From: a virus
Length of the DNA: 35,504 nt
Reading direction: 5' to 3' (one strand)
Virus record (IMG/VR): IMGVR_UViG_3300047375_001000
Span: 1-35,504 of that record
In this document: positions 22,648 to 31,886 of the stretch, one piece after another
Numbering within the stretch: the first letter of the stretch is position 1
Layout of the letters: every line of letters begins with the position of its first letter
Translations under genes and position numbers: made by a program
The notes under the pieces: model-generated
The model's input: the letters and a program-made list of their open reading frames with translations, nothing else
Database searches by the model: none
What the model was told of the DNA's origin: nothing

Positions 22648-24705
22648 TTGTCTAGATTATTAACAATAAGGACGGATTTATCCGAATATAAAGCTCCACA
22701 ATACGGATATGATAGACTTGGAGCTGGTTCTCGCAATACCAATGCGAGTGGCCAACCCTATGAATTAAAATCAACACCTAAAAGATCATTTAGTGATAGA
22801 GATTTTGGCTTAGATTCTTCTGGACTCTTAGAAGGTGCAGATTTTCTTTTAAGAGGAGGATCATTACTTCCAGGGGCATTAGCACAAGATGTTTCTAGGT
22901 TAACTAAAATGATGTTTGACTTAAAATCCCCAAATGGACTTCTATTCTCAGTCAAACAAAATGCTTTATCTCGAAGTGGGGTTAATATTAAAGCCCAAGG
23001 TAAATCCTCAAATATAGTCGGAGACCCTAATAGATTAGCGTTAAATAACGGTATTTACTTACCTACTTCTACATTACTACAGGCTGCGGTAAACCCATTA
23101 GGTGGGCATTTACTTAAACAAGGAATTAACCCCTTTGCTGAAACTAACAATGTAACCCAAGGAAATACTTTATCTACAGGTTTTGGAGGTGCTTTACCTT
23201 TATCAAACCCCATTTATTTAGATACAATTGCTCAAAATGAAAGACAAAATAATCAAAATTCAAGTAGATTAATTCAATTTTTAGATAGCAAAATTAATTC
23301 TAATTTAGGGGATCAAGTAAATTTATATAATTATTCTGGTGGTCCTGGTTCAACATTAGGAGTTGGAAAAACTAATATCCTTATGTCAAGGGATAGAACT
23401 GGGCGTAATAATTCTAGTTTAACTAATTCTAACTTTTTTTCTACTGAAGTTGATTTTGGATACTTTGATTATTCCGTATTTAAAAGACCTTCAGTTAATT
23501 TCCAAGGAGCTAAAATTTTCAATGGCAAAAATGTAAGCGCCATCTATGAAGATTTAACAGGAACTGATGTTTTAGAATTTCAATATAAAACTGATAATTT
23601 AGACACTGGTGCTTTAAGATTATTTTCAACAAATGTTTTTCAACCTGGTACCTTTAACCCACAAGCCCCAGATAATGTACTAGGTTTAGGTACTACTATG
23701 GACTATAACCAAATCCAAAATGCTTATAGTGGTTCTAATCAAAACTTAAGTAATGGAAGTACTAATAATGTATATAATAGATCGACTATTCTTCAAGATT
23801 TTAGATTACAAAGGAAGAAAAACCCAGGAATTATATCATTAGATTACACAGATCAAAGTTCTAGATTAGAGGGTAGAGTACATTTAGGAGATCCAGGTAA
23901 TAAAACAACACCAAGAACAAGATATACATCAGGCACAGGTAAATCTTTAGATAAAATAACAGCTTTACCTTTATATAGATCTAAAGATATTGATAAAAGC
24001 AAACCTATAAATGATTTATGTAAATTTAGGATAGGAGTAATAGATAATAATGATCCTTCTTTTAAAACCTATATCCATTTTAGAGCATTTTTAGATAGTA
24101 TGGATGACTCATATACAGCAGATTGGTCATCCCAAAAATTTGCGGGTAGAGCAGAAAATTTATATAACTACCAAGGATTTGATAGAAGTATTAATTTAGG
24201 TTGGACAGTAGCAGCCCAGTCTAAAGAAGAATTAATGCCAATGTATCGTAAACTAAATTACCTAGCATCTACTTGTGCTCCCTCTTACTCAAATGATGGG
24301 TATATGAGAGGGAATTTAATAGAATTAACAGTAGGAGGTTATCTTTATAAACAAGTTGGAATAATGCAAGGAATTTCATATAATATACCACAAGAATCTC
24401 CATGGGAAATAGCAATTGGAGATAATATAACAGCTGCTAAAAATGCAGTGGGTCAAGCATTGAATGGCGTCAATTTGGGACAACCAATTCAAGCAGATAA
24501 TACTGTTAAAGAATTACCAATGATAATAAAAGTATCAGGATTTAAATTTATACCTATTCATAATTTTGTTCCTTCTATACAAGAAAATTTATATGGGGAC
24601 AGTGATACGGATAATACAGGAAAAGTAACCACTTATGGTGATCAAAGATATATTGCCCTATCAAATAATTTTTCTAATAACTATACAGATTTTGTAAATG
24701 AGTAG
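22648..24705 (+). CDS. Large baseplate-region structural protein
   Basis: A 685-residue protein that starts with TTG at 22648; the frame is closed just upstream by TAA, and the N-terminal SRLLTIRTDLSEYKAPQYGYDRLGAG resembles the opening of structural proteins I recall from T4-like cyanophages. The middle is Asn/Ser-rich with few motifs. The C-terminal third (FRIGVIDNNDPSFKTYIHFR, GFDRSINLGWTVAAQSKEE, GGYLYKQVGIMQGISYNIP, MIIKVSGFKFIPIHNF) has the regular strand pattern of a baseplate/tube-initiator-like beta domain. It overlaps the next gene by 8 bp. It may take the place of gp48/gp54-type tube initiators, but I cannot assign it to a T4 gene. Confidence 0.75.
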   Translation: MSRLLTIRTDLSEYKAPQYGYDRLGAGSRNTNASGQPYELKSTPKRSFSDRDFGLDSSGLLEGADFLLRGGSLLPGALAQDVSRLTKMMFDLKSPNGLLFSVKQNALSRSGVNIKAQGKSSNIVGDPNRLALNNGIYLPTSTLLQAAVNPLGGHLLKQGINPFAETNNVTQGNTLSTGFGGALPLSNPIYLDTIAQNERQNNQNSSRLIQFLDSKINSNLGDQVNLYNYSGGPGSTLGVGKTNILMSRDRTGRNNSSLTNSNFFSTEVDFGYFDYSVFKRPSVNFQGAKIFNGKNVSAIYEDLTGTDVLEFQYKTDNLDTGALRLFSTNVFQPGTFNPQAPDNVLGLGTTMDYNQIQNAYSGSNQNLSNGSTNNVYNRSTILQDFRLQRKKNPGIISLDYTDQSSRLEGRVHLGDPGNKTTPRTRYTSGTGKSLDKITALPLYRSKDIDKSKPINDLCKFRIGVIDNNDPSFKTYIHFRAFLDSMDDSYTADWSSQKFAGRAENLYNYQGFDRSINLGWTVAAQSKEELMPMYRKLNYLASTCAPSYSNDGYMRGNLIELTVGGYLYKQVGIMQGISYNIPQESPWEIAIGDNITAAKNAVGQALNGVNLGQPIQADNTVKELPMIIKVSGFKFIPIHNFVPSIQENLYGDSDTDNTGKVTTYGDQRYIALSNNFSNNYTDFVNE

Positions 24706-25000
24706 ATATTCTGACATAACAACTCTTAATACAGTAGGTGGAAAAAGGTATAAAGCCACAACAAATTACCCTGATATACCTATTGATTTTTCTGATATTT
24801 ACGTCTACACAGATGAAGGAGATAGATTTGACATTTTAGCCCAAACTTATTATAGTGATTCTAGTTTGTGGTGGGTTATATCAACAGCTAATCCCCATTT
24901 ACCACAAAACTCAATTTTTCCACCTATAGGAATTCAAATTAGAATCCCAAATAATATAGGAGAAATAATACTTGAATATAATAGATTAAATGGAATTTAA
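24698..25000 (+). CDS. LysM-like baseplate protein (gp53-type)
   Basis: A 100-residue protein beginning MSRYSDITTLN, followed by YVYTDEGDRFDILAQTYYSDSSLWWVISTANP and FPPIGIQIRIP. That second part has the LysM pattern: a processing-type strand, D-R-xDxLA-xxYY, WW-I--AN and a final P-G/I-xIxIP strand, as in T4 gp53 and P2 gpX-type tail proteins. In contractile tails such proteins bind the hub or wedge rather than peptidoglycan. T4 gp53 is about twice as long, so this is a minimal version. It overlaps the previous gene by 8 bp and ends two bases before the next. Confidence 0.75.
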   Translation: MSRYSDITTLNTVGGKRYKATTNYPDIPIDFSDIYVYTDEGDRFDILAQTYYSDSSLWWVISTANPHLPQNSIFPPIGIQIRIPNNIGEIILEYNRLNGI

Positions 25001-25002
25001 TT

Positions 25003-28000
25003 ATGGCTGGGAATTTAATAGGAGAACCAATTAATGAAGAAATTCTAAAACAAATAGACCTAAGGCAAAAAATGCATGGGTCTGGGTATAATTCTTCTTC
25101 TGTTAGTAGAGACCCTAAAGTATTAAATTATTTAAATAATAGAAATGCTTGGATAAAAATGGCATCTAGTGTTTCTATTTCTGGTTCTTTTGGAGAAGAA
25201 AGACTAAAAGATTTACAATCCCAAGAATCAGGTTATATTACTGAAAGTGATTTTGGAAGTTTACAAGGAACAGGTTTAGCTAAAAAAGGTGTATTATTTA
25301 ATACTATTCAAACCTCAAATAGAACCCAAGAGGGAAAAAATGCAGGATTCACTCCTAGAAGTGGAGTAAGAAAAGACAATTTATTTGCCAATTCTCAAGG
25401 TAAAATGTATGGTGGATTAGGAGGAAATTCAAAAGGCCTCCAACCTGTAGGAGGAATTACAGATATCACAGTAAAAAGTGTTAATAGAGGCTCTATTAAG
25501 AAAGCAACAGTAAACTTAAAAGTATATAATAAATTTCAGTTTACAATGATTGAAACACTTTATTTAAGGTTAGGTTATATGATGATGTTAGAATGGGGTT
25601 GGGATAAATATGTTGAAGACATTGATATGTCTACTTCACCCCCTAATATTAAAGTTAAGGATACTCAATCTACCATAATAGAAAATAGTTGGTTTAATGA
25701 TCAATCCTATACTCAAAGACAAATTTTAAATAAAATTTCATTTTACCAAAATAAATATAAAGGGAATTATGGAGGATTTTTTGGTAAAGTTTCTAATTTT
25801 TCATGGACATTAAATAACGACCTTAGTTATAGTATCACAATAGACTTAATATCTATAGGAAGTATTATAGAATCTTTAAAAGCAAACATTCCTGCTAAAC
25901 CACTAACTTCAAATGAGTTAAAAAGTATTAAGGAAAAAATAGAACGAAAGCTTGAAGATGGAGCAGAAGATAATCCTATAATTGATGGTTTATCAAGTAA
26001 TTTATTATCACAATGGGTTGGAACTACTATAGCAGATTTTCCTTCTGGTAATAAAAATTATTTATATTTACCTAATATAGTAGGGGAATATGTAGCAGGT
26101 TCATCCACATCATCAATACCTATACTTAGAAAAAGAATCCCAACGACAGCTAGATATTTTGTAAAACTTCGTACATTTTTACAAAAACTACAAACTTTAA
26201 TTATAGGAGAATATGTAAATGGTAATGCTAAAGGGGATTTATTACAAATAGATTATTCCGATAATAATATTTGCAATTATGTTTATAATTTATTTCCTTT
26301 AAATATAGATAAAGCTTTTTTTTCATTTTTATTTGATCCTAATTTTGATAAAAAATTATCAAGAGGAAAAACTTCATATAATCCTACTCGAATAAAAACT
26401 TTTACTTATGCATATGCACATCAAGTAGATAACACCCCAGAAGTAGTAGCTGGATCGTTAATGAATATGTATATAAATTTAAATTTTATTAACCAAGCAT
26501 TAAATGATACCATAGATGATGAAGGTAATTTAAGTGTATTTGATTTTTTAAAAAACATATGTGGTGGGATAAATGAATGTACTGGAGGAGTTACTAATAT
26601 AGAACCTGCAATAAAAGAAGATAATATTATATACTTTTTAGAACAAAACCCTATTAAAGGGTTTGATTCAATTAAATCCCCATCTAAAGAATACCCTTTA
26701 GAAATTTTTGGTTATAACCCAAATGGCTCTTCTACTTTTGTTAAAGATTTTAAATTTCAAACTAAAATTACTCCTAAATTAATGTCAATGATAACAGTAT
26801 CTAAGGCTGCCGAAGGGTCTTCTACTAAAAACATTGATTCTATTCCCTACAAAAATTGGAATAAAGGTCTTATAGATAGATTTGAAGAAAAATTTGTAGA
26901 CCCCCCCACAACTACTGATACAAATTTAACCCCTCAAGAATTAAATATAAAAAAAATTAAAGACACTTTTTTATGGGATTTAAAAAATTATGATAATCAA
27001 GATACATTAGATTATAATTATGCTTTTGGAGAAAATCACTATGATTGGGAATGGGAAGGAACTAGCATATATGACATATATATCCCAGGAAATGAACCAC
27101 AAGGCCCAGCTGAAGATTTAGCAAACCCCCAAAGATTAGCAGCTATATTAGATGAAGTAGTAAGAAGAGTAGAAAATCTTCAAAATCAAAGAAGATTAAA
27201 AGCAAATCAAATAGGTAGAGAACTTATACATGTAACTGATTTTAATAATTCATATGGTGGTTATTTACAACATGTTATTCGAGCTTGGGGGGGTGATACC
27301 GGAACAGCAACTTTTATTCAATATAGGGATGAAGGTGGGGGTGGACTTCTTAAGGATAATAAAATCGAATATACTAAGAAAATCATCCCACCAAAAGATG
27401 CTATGTTTTGGTATGGTAGCAATTCTGGAGAAGATTCATCAGAAAGTACAGGAGATTTTGTAAAAGTTGGACAACAAACTTTTAAAAGTTATATTCAACA
27501 ATTAAATCTTTTAGAATTTGAAAAAAGAGGAGTTAATTCTAGTTTAAGTGGGTTTATTCCTGTTGAATTAGGACTTACTATGGATGGGATTGATGGTATA
27601 AAAATTTATAATAAAATTTCAATAAACCAAAAATTTCTTCCCTCTTCATATCCTAATGCTTTAAAATTTATTATTAAAGGAGTTGATCATAAAATTAGTA
27701 ATAATACTTGGGAAACGAATATTACAACAATTTCAACAACTCCAACAGAAAATAATCCTTCGGTTGTTAAAGACAATAGTAAGGAATTAACTTCAACAAC
27801 TAATTCTTCAACATCATCAACTACTTCTACTTCAAGTGGGAATGTAGTAAGTTCTTACCCTGAATTACCCCTTATTGATCCACCTCCAACAGCTAACCTA
27901 CTCCCTTACCAGGAAGCAGTTCAAACCTTAAATTCAATTACTACCCCTAATATAGCAAAAGCAGTATTCGCAGTTTTATTTGCAGAAGCAAGCAAAAAAG

Positions 28001-28365
28001 GACAGGCATTTAGATCAGCAGGTGGGTTTAATTATGCTGGGGTTCAAACAGATGTCAGGAGTAGTGGAAGAGCTATTAGATGGGGTGCTAGTCAATATAT
28101 TACAGCTAGGTATGTAAGAAAAGATGCTGTGAGACTAAGAGAGTTTGCTGTTTTTGAAAATAATAAAGCTTTCTTAGAATTTATGGTAAATAGAATATCA
28201 AGCAAAGGATTTAATGGAAATAATGGAGATAGTTGGACTACTACTTATATAAACAAATGGTGGAGCCCAGCTAAAAAAGCAGAATTTACTAAAGGAACAA
28301 CCACATATAATAATAAATTATCTATTTATGAGTCATCTCAAAAAAGATATAATCAATATTCTTAA
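25003..28365 (+). CDS. Baseplate hub protein with C-terminal cell-wall hydrolase domain
   Basis: A 1120-residue protein. The first ~150 residues are polar. GGITDITVKSVNRGSIKKATVNL (around residue 150), MMMLEWGWDKYVE and GFFGKVSNFSWTLNNDLSYS form a conserved beta-rich region, and the stretch near residue 900 (FIIKGVDHKISNNTWETNITTIS) matches the end of hub proteins of the gp27/gpD kind. A Ser/Thr-rich linker spans about 918-965. The last 155 residues look like a glucosaminidase/lysozyme-type domain: KAVFAVLFAEASKKGQAFRS with candidate catalytic E995, GFNYAGVQTD, then REFAVFENNKAFLEFMVNRI. It thus seems to merge the roles of T4 gp27 (hub) and gp5 (cell-puncturing lysozyme). I see no gp5 beta-helix. 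Enzyme assignment is moderate. Confidence 0.72.
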   Translation: MAGNLIGEPINEEILKQIDLRQKMHGSGYNSSSVSRDPKVLNYLNNRNAWIKMASSVSISGSFGEERLKDLQSQESGYITESDFGSLQGTGLAKKGVLFNTIQTSNRTQEGKNAGFTPRSGVRKDNLFANSQGKMYGGLGGNSKGLQPVGGITDITVKSVNRGSIKKATVNLKVYNKFQFTMIETLYLRLGYMMMLEWGWDKYVEDIDMSTSPPNIKVKDTQSTIIENSWFNDQSYTQRQILNKISFYQNKYKGNYGGFFGKVSNFSWTLNNDLSYSITIDLISIGSIIESLKANIPAKPLTSNELKSIKEKIERKLEDGAEDNPIIDGLSSNLLSQWVGTTIADFPSGNKNYLYLPNIVGEYVAGSSTSSIPILRKRIPTTARYFVKLRTFLQKLQTLIIGEYVNGNAKGDLLQIDYSDNNICNYVYNLFPLNIDKAFFSFLFDPNFDKKLSRGKTSYNPTRIKTFTYAYAHQVDNTPEVVAGSLMNMYINLNFINQALNDTIDDEGNLSVFDFLKNICGGINECTGGVTNIEPAIKEDNIIYFLEQNPIKGFDSIKSPSKEYPLEIFGYNPNGSSTFVKDFKFQTKITPKLMSMITVSKAAEGSSTKNIDSIPYKNWNKGLIDRFEEKFVDPPTTTDTNLTPQELNIKKIKDTFLWDLKNYDNQDTLDYNYAFGENHYDWEWEGTSIYDIYIPGNEPQGPAEDLANPQRLAAILDEVVRRVENLQNQRRLKANQIGRELIHVTDFNNSYGGYLQHVIRAWGGDTGTATFIQYRDEGGGGLLKDNKIEYTKKIIPPKDAMFWYGSNSGEDSSESTGDFVKVGQQTFKSYIQQLNLLEFEKRGVNSSLSGFIPVELGLTMDGIDGIKIYNKISINQKFLPSSYPNALKFIIKGVDHKISNNTWETNITTISTTPTENNPSVVKDNSKELTSTTNSSTSSTTSTSSGNVVSSYPELPLIDPPPTANLLPYQEAVQTLNSITTPNIAKAVFAVLFAEASKKGQAFRSAGGFNYAGVQTDVRSSGRAIRWGASQYITARYVRKDAVRLREFAVFENNKAFLEFMVNRISSKGFNGNNGDSWTTTYINKWWSPAKKAEFTKGTTTYNNKLSIYESSQKRYNQYS

Positions 28366-28367
28366 CA

Positions 28368-30317
28368 ATGTTTTATCCTAAATCACAAATAAAAACTAAT
28401 TTATACACCAATGGTGGAGAATATGTTTATGCTAGTGATAATGAACCATATATAGGCAATTACTTTATAGTAGGTGATGGAACTGTATACACAGGTAGAA
28501 ACCCTAATGATAAACCAAACAGTTTATTAATTTTAAATAAAGCAAGTGAAATAACCCCTTCAAGATCAGGATCAGAATCAAAACCCCAATCTTATTATTT
28601 AGTTGATGATTATTATTACTATGCTAAAGGTGAAGATACAATACCTCCTCCAACATCTTTACCTACCCAAATATTCCCCGTCCCTACAGAGGAAGAATAT
28701 AGTATAGGAGAAATTCAAAGATATTTTGTAAAAAAAATAAACGAAAATAAGTATATTGAAATTAATAAGGATGAATATGAAAGATATAAAAACCAAGATA
28801 TAAATGTTAGTTATCAACAATATTTTCCATTTACTTTCCCTTGGGTAATAACAGGTAAAAGGGCTAATGCTTACACAGTAAATAAAAAAACAATAAAAAG
28901 AGTAGAAACTAATAACAATACCCAAGGCCTATCAGCTTATTTTAAAAATAGATATGATCAATTATTTAAATATTCTGATAATGAAAATTTATATACAGAT
29001 GGAACTGAATTTAGAAGCTCACTAACTGGAAAACCTTATATAGGATTTTACCATATCCACCCAAATAAGGGTCCAATGGAAGGGCCCCAACATATTGATG
29101 AACCTCATGGGTATTTAATCCCAATTTCTAAAACTTATGAGTATGAAACTACTAGTTCTAGTTATGTAACCCAATCTTGGTATGAATTGAGGTATGGTGG
29201 GTTAAATGCCCCAATTTTCGACCCACTCATATCTAATCCACCTCCCCCACCCCCTTTAGACCCTAATGCTTTTATTACAATTTGGAGAACAACTACTAAT
29301 TCTGAATCCATTATAATGGGTCTTGATAGTTCTTTTTCTTATTTATTTAGAGTTGATTGGGGAGATGGGAATGTAGAAACAATATCATCAAATTCAAACC
29401 TATCCCACACTTATGATACAGCTGGAGATTATACAGTATTAATAACAGGAACTTTCCCTAGAATACAAATGGATAAATCAGGGGTTACTCCTCTAAAATT
29501 AATTGAAATAAAACAATGGGGGAGTATTGTTTGGAAAAGAATAACAAATGCCTTTAAAAATTGTGAAAATTTATATAAAAATAGGATATATGATACCCCA
29601 GATTTATCAAGCCTTTCTAGTACTGAAAGTAATTTTATGTTTCAGAATTGTGGTATAAACTCACCAAATTTACTTATAAATAATATAGATAATTGGGATG
29701 TAAGTGGTATAAAAAGAATGCGTGGTATGTTTAGGGAATCCCTATTTCAAGGTATTTCTATAAATAATTGGGATGTTAGTAATGTAAATAATTTTGCTAA
29801 TATGTTTCAAGGTACTCCTTTATTTAATGAACCTTTAAATGATTGGGATACTAGTGCTGGAAGATTTTTTGGATCTATGTTTGCATCTACTACCTTATTT
29901 AACCAACCTCTAAGTAATTTTGTATTTTCTAGTACAACAGGTATAAATTTTATGTTTTATAAAGCAACCGCTTTCAACCAACCTATTGGAAATTGGGATG
30001 TTAGTACTATAACTTCTATGAGAGGTACATTTGAGGGAGCAGTTTCATTTGATCAAGACATAAGTAATTGGGATATAACTAATGTAACAGACTTCGTATA
30101 TTTCCTAAAAGGAGGTAAACTTTCAAATACAAATTATGATAATTTATTAATAGGGTGGGAAGCCACTCTCCAATTATCATACCCAGGAGGAGCTGGTTAC
30201 ACTCCACCTTCTGGGCAAGTTGATTTTGGTAATTCCCAATATAAAGTAGGAACAACTGCTAGAACATCATTAATTAATAATTTTGGGTGGAATATTACAG
30301 ATGGTGGACCACAATAA
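28368..30317 (+). CDS. Tail/baseplate adhesin with PKD-like and BspA-type (DUF285) repeats
   Basis: A 649-residue protein with three parts. Two copies of a virion-protein module begin at about residues 12 (NLYTNGGEYV...EPYIGNYF) and 207 (NLYTDGTEFR...KPYIGFYH), separated by a Tyr/Pro-rich stretch. A proline-rich hinge (NPPPPPPLDP) is followed by a PKD-like domain at about 302-368 (FRVDWGDGNVET ... LSHTYDTAGDYTVLITG). Residues about 395-595 are BspA-type repeats of about 25 residues with the INNWDVSNV---MF core seen at least five times (NWDVSGI, NWDVSNV, DWDTSAG, NWDVSTI, NWDITNV). These repeats are common in surface proteins of Bacteroidetes and some other bacteria. The likely role is receptor or surface-glycan binding from the baseplate. 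Confidence 0.8.
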   Translation: MFYPKSQIKTNLYTNGGEYVYASDNEPYIGNYFIVGDGTVYTGRNPNDKPNSLLILNKASEITPSRSGSESKPQSYYLVDDYYYYAKGEDTIPPPTSLPTQIFPVPTEEEYSIGEIQRYFVKKINENKYIEINKDEYERYKNQDINVSYQQYFPFTFPWVITGKRANAYTVNKKTIKRVETNNNTQGLSAYFKNRYDQLFKYSDNENLYTDGTEFRSSLTGKPYIGFYHIHPNKGPMEGPQHIDEPHGYLIPISKTYEYETTSSSYVTQSWYELRYGGLNAPIFDPLISNPPPPPPLDPNAFITIWRTTTNSESIIMGLDSSFSYLFRVDWGDGNVETISSNSNLSHTYDTAGDYTVLITGTFPRIQMDKSGVTPLKLIEIKQWGSIVWKRITNAFKNCENLYKNRIYDTPDLSSLSSTESNFMFQNCGINSPNLLINNIDNWDVSGIKRMRGMFRESLFQGISINNWDVSNVNNFANMFQGTPLFNEPLNDWDTSAGRFFGSMFASTTLFNQPLSNFVFSSTTGINFMFYKATAFNQPIGNWDVSTITSMRGTFEGAVSFDQDISNWDITNVTDFVYFLKGGKLSNTNYDNLLIGWEATLQLSYPGGAGYTPPSGQVDFGNSQYKVGTTARTSLINNFGWNITDGGPQ

Positions 30318-30330
30318 TAAAATTTAAAAT

Positions 30331-30564
30331 ATGGAAAAAAGAACAGAATTTTGTTATCCTAGTGTAGAAACATGGTTTATTTGTTGGGATGATCCTAGAA
30401 CAGAAATCAAAGGTTATGGAAGTATTGACCCAACCCAATGTTTAGCTAGCGAATGGATTGAAATAGATTATTATACCGATATGGAAACATGGGTTGAAAT
30501 TCTTGAAGAAAATGGAATAGATCCTGGTCCTTTTGGTCCCGAAGATGAAGAAGAAAATGAGTAA
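30331..30564 (+). CDS. Small acidic protein of unknown function
   Basis: Seventy-seven residues, strongly acidic, with six tryptophans and several Tyr and an extreme C-terminus of glutamates (GPEDEEENE). No family recognised. It follows the adhesin gene by 13 bp and is the last gene before the replication block, so it is probably transcribed with the baseplate genes. Its acidity could indicate a DNA mimic or an assembly partner, but nothing in the sequence shows this. Confidence 0.6.
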   Translation: MEKRTEFCYPSVETWFICWDDPRTEIKGYGSIDPTQCLASEWIEIDYYTDMETWVEILEENGIDPGPFGPEDEEENE

Positions 30565-30569
30565 AATTA

Positions 30570-30601
30570 TTTGGTTTAGAAAATAATATTTCTTATATTT
30601 A
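30570..30601 (+). promoter_or_regulatory. Bacteroidetes-type promoter before the polymerase-like gene
   Basis: TTTG at 30570-30573, 20 nt, TATATTTA at 30594-30601. The box matches TAnnTTTG at seven of eight positions and the ATG follows at 30615. It marks the switch from the late structural to the replication block. Confidence 0.6.
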
Positions 30602-30614
30602 CGAAAAAGGTTAT

Positions 30615-31886
30615 ATGTACTGGCTTGTAGAAGACGAAGAGCAGTTAAATGTTTTAATAAATAGTGGTTATAAAGAGGCTTTCATTGAGGTAATACCTTA
30701 TAATGACACAATACACCCCGTACAAAATCACGTTAGTTTAGTGTATATTAGACCGATTGAAGCGAGTAAAGGCTTTATGATATGCGTTACCCATAGTGAA
30801 GCTTTAAATGCGTTAAACACGCGTATAATTGATTTACTAAACAAATTTGATAAAATATATTGTAGGGATAAAAAAGAAACATTACATTATTTTCCAATCA
30901 AAGCTCTTTATGACATAACACCACCCCCTCATACGTATATACGACCTACAACACAAACACATGATTTATACTATCGTGAACACAAAGATAATCCGGAGTT
31001 AAACTTAATTATACCGATTGTTAAACATTATGAATTGTGTGAGACGATTTTTAGAGATCTAAAAGCAAATATTAACATAGAAAAAACAAAATATGATGAA
31101 TTCTTTAACAGTAGAGTATCCGTGGTATTCAACGCCATCGAGAGAAGTGGCATACGTATACACAATGACACCTTCAGTGAATACTTCCACGCAGTTGACG
31201 GTGAATACGTCAACACTCAGTTCAACTTAAAAACAACAACAACAAGACCATCAAATAAATTTAATAATGTAAATTATGCGGCACTTAATAAAGAAAACGG
31301 TTGTAGAAAAAGTTTTATACCACGTAATAATAGGTTTGTGGAGATTGATATCTCTGCTTACCATCCTAGCTTGTCTGCTCGTCTTATTGATTATGATTTT
31401 GCCGGGGTTGATATTCACTCTCATTTTGCTTCCTTATATGGAGTGGATTATAAAAAATCGAAAGAACTTACCTTCAAGCAGCTCTATGGAGGCGTTTTTG
31501 ACAATTACAAAGGCCTGGAATTCTTTCAAAAGATAGAAAAATACGTAGGAGATATTTGGGATAAGTTCCAAAGCGATGGGTTTATAGAATGTTCGGTTTC
31601 TGGATATGTTTATAAAAAAGAAAATTTGGATAATATGAATCCACAAAAGTTGTTTAATTACGTGTTACAAAATTTAGAAACATCAACTAATGTGTTGGTT
31701 TTGTGGGATATTTTTCGTATATTACGGGGATACAAAACGAAGTTAGTGCTATATACTTATGATTCGTTTTTATTTGATTGGGATGAAGGAGAAACAGAAT
31801 TATTAGAGAAAATAAGAGATATTTTCAAAAAATATAAACTAAATATTAAAGAAATAGAAGGTTATGACTACAATTTTACAGAATAA
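30615..31886 (+). CDS. Short family-A DNA polymerase-like protein
   Basis: A 423-residue protein with the three palm/fingers motifs of family-A polymerases. Motif A: FVEIDISAYHPSLSARL, with D245. Motif B: KELTFKQLYGG, with K283, F287 and Y291 at the spacing of E. coli Pol I K758, F762 and Y766. Motif C: VLYTYDSFLFD, with D383 and a Ser in place of the usual Glu of HDE. SGIRIHNDTF before motif A resembles the GI.vd strand. The first ~150 residues do not show the exonuclease DxE motif. It is far shorter than Pol I or T7 polymerase and sits beside gp32 in a phage type that normally uses a family-B polymerase. It may be a specialised gap-filling or accessory polymerase, or inactive. Its codon use is richer in G/C than its neighbours, suggesting later acquisition. 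It overlaps the next frame by 23 bp. Confidence 0.7.
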   Translation: MYWLVEDEEQLNVLINSGYKEAFIEVIPYNDTIHPVQNHVSLVYIRPIEASKGFMICVTHSEALNALNTRIIDLLNKFDKIYCRDKKETLHYFPIKALYDITPPPHTYIRPTTQTHDLYYREHKDNPELNLIIPIVKHYELCETIFRDLKANINIEKTKYDEFFNSRVSVVFNAIERSGIRIHNDTFSEYFHAVDGEYVNTQFNLKTTTTRPSNKFNNVNYAALNKENGCRKSFIPRNNRFVEIDISAYHPSLSARLIDYDFAGVDIHSHFASLYGVDYKKSKELTFKQLYGGVFDNYKGLEFFQKIEKYVGDIWDKFQSDGFIECSVSGYVYKKENLDNMNPQKLFNYVLQNLETSTNVLVLWDIFRILRGYKTKLVLYTYDSFLFDWDEGETELLEKIRDIFKKYKLNIKEIEGYDYNFTE

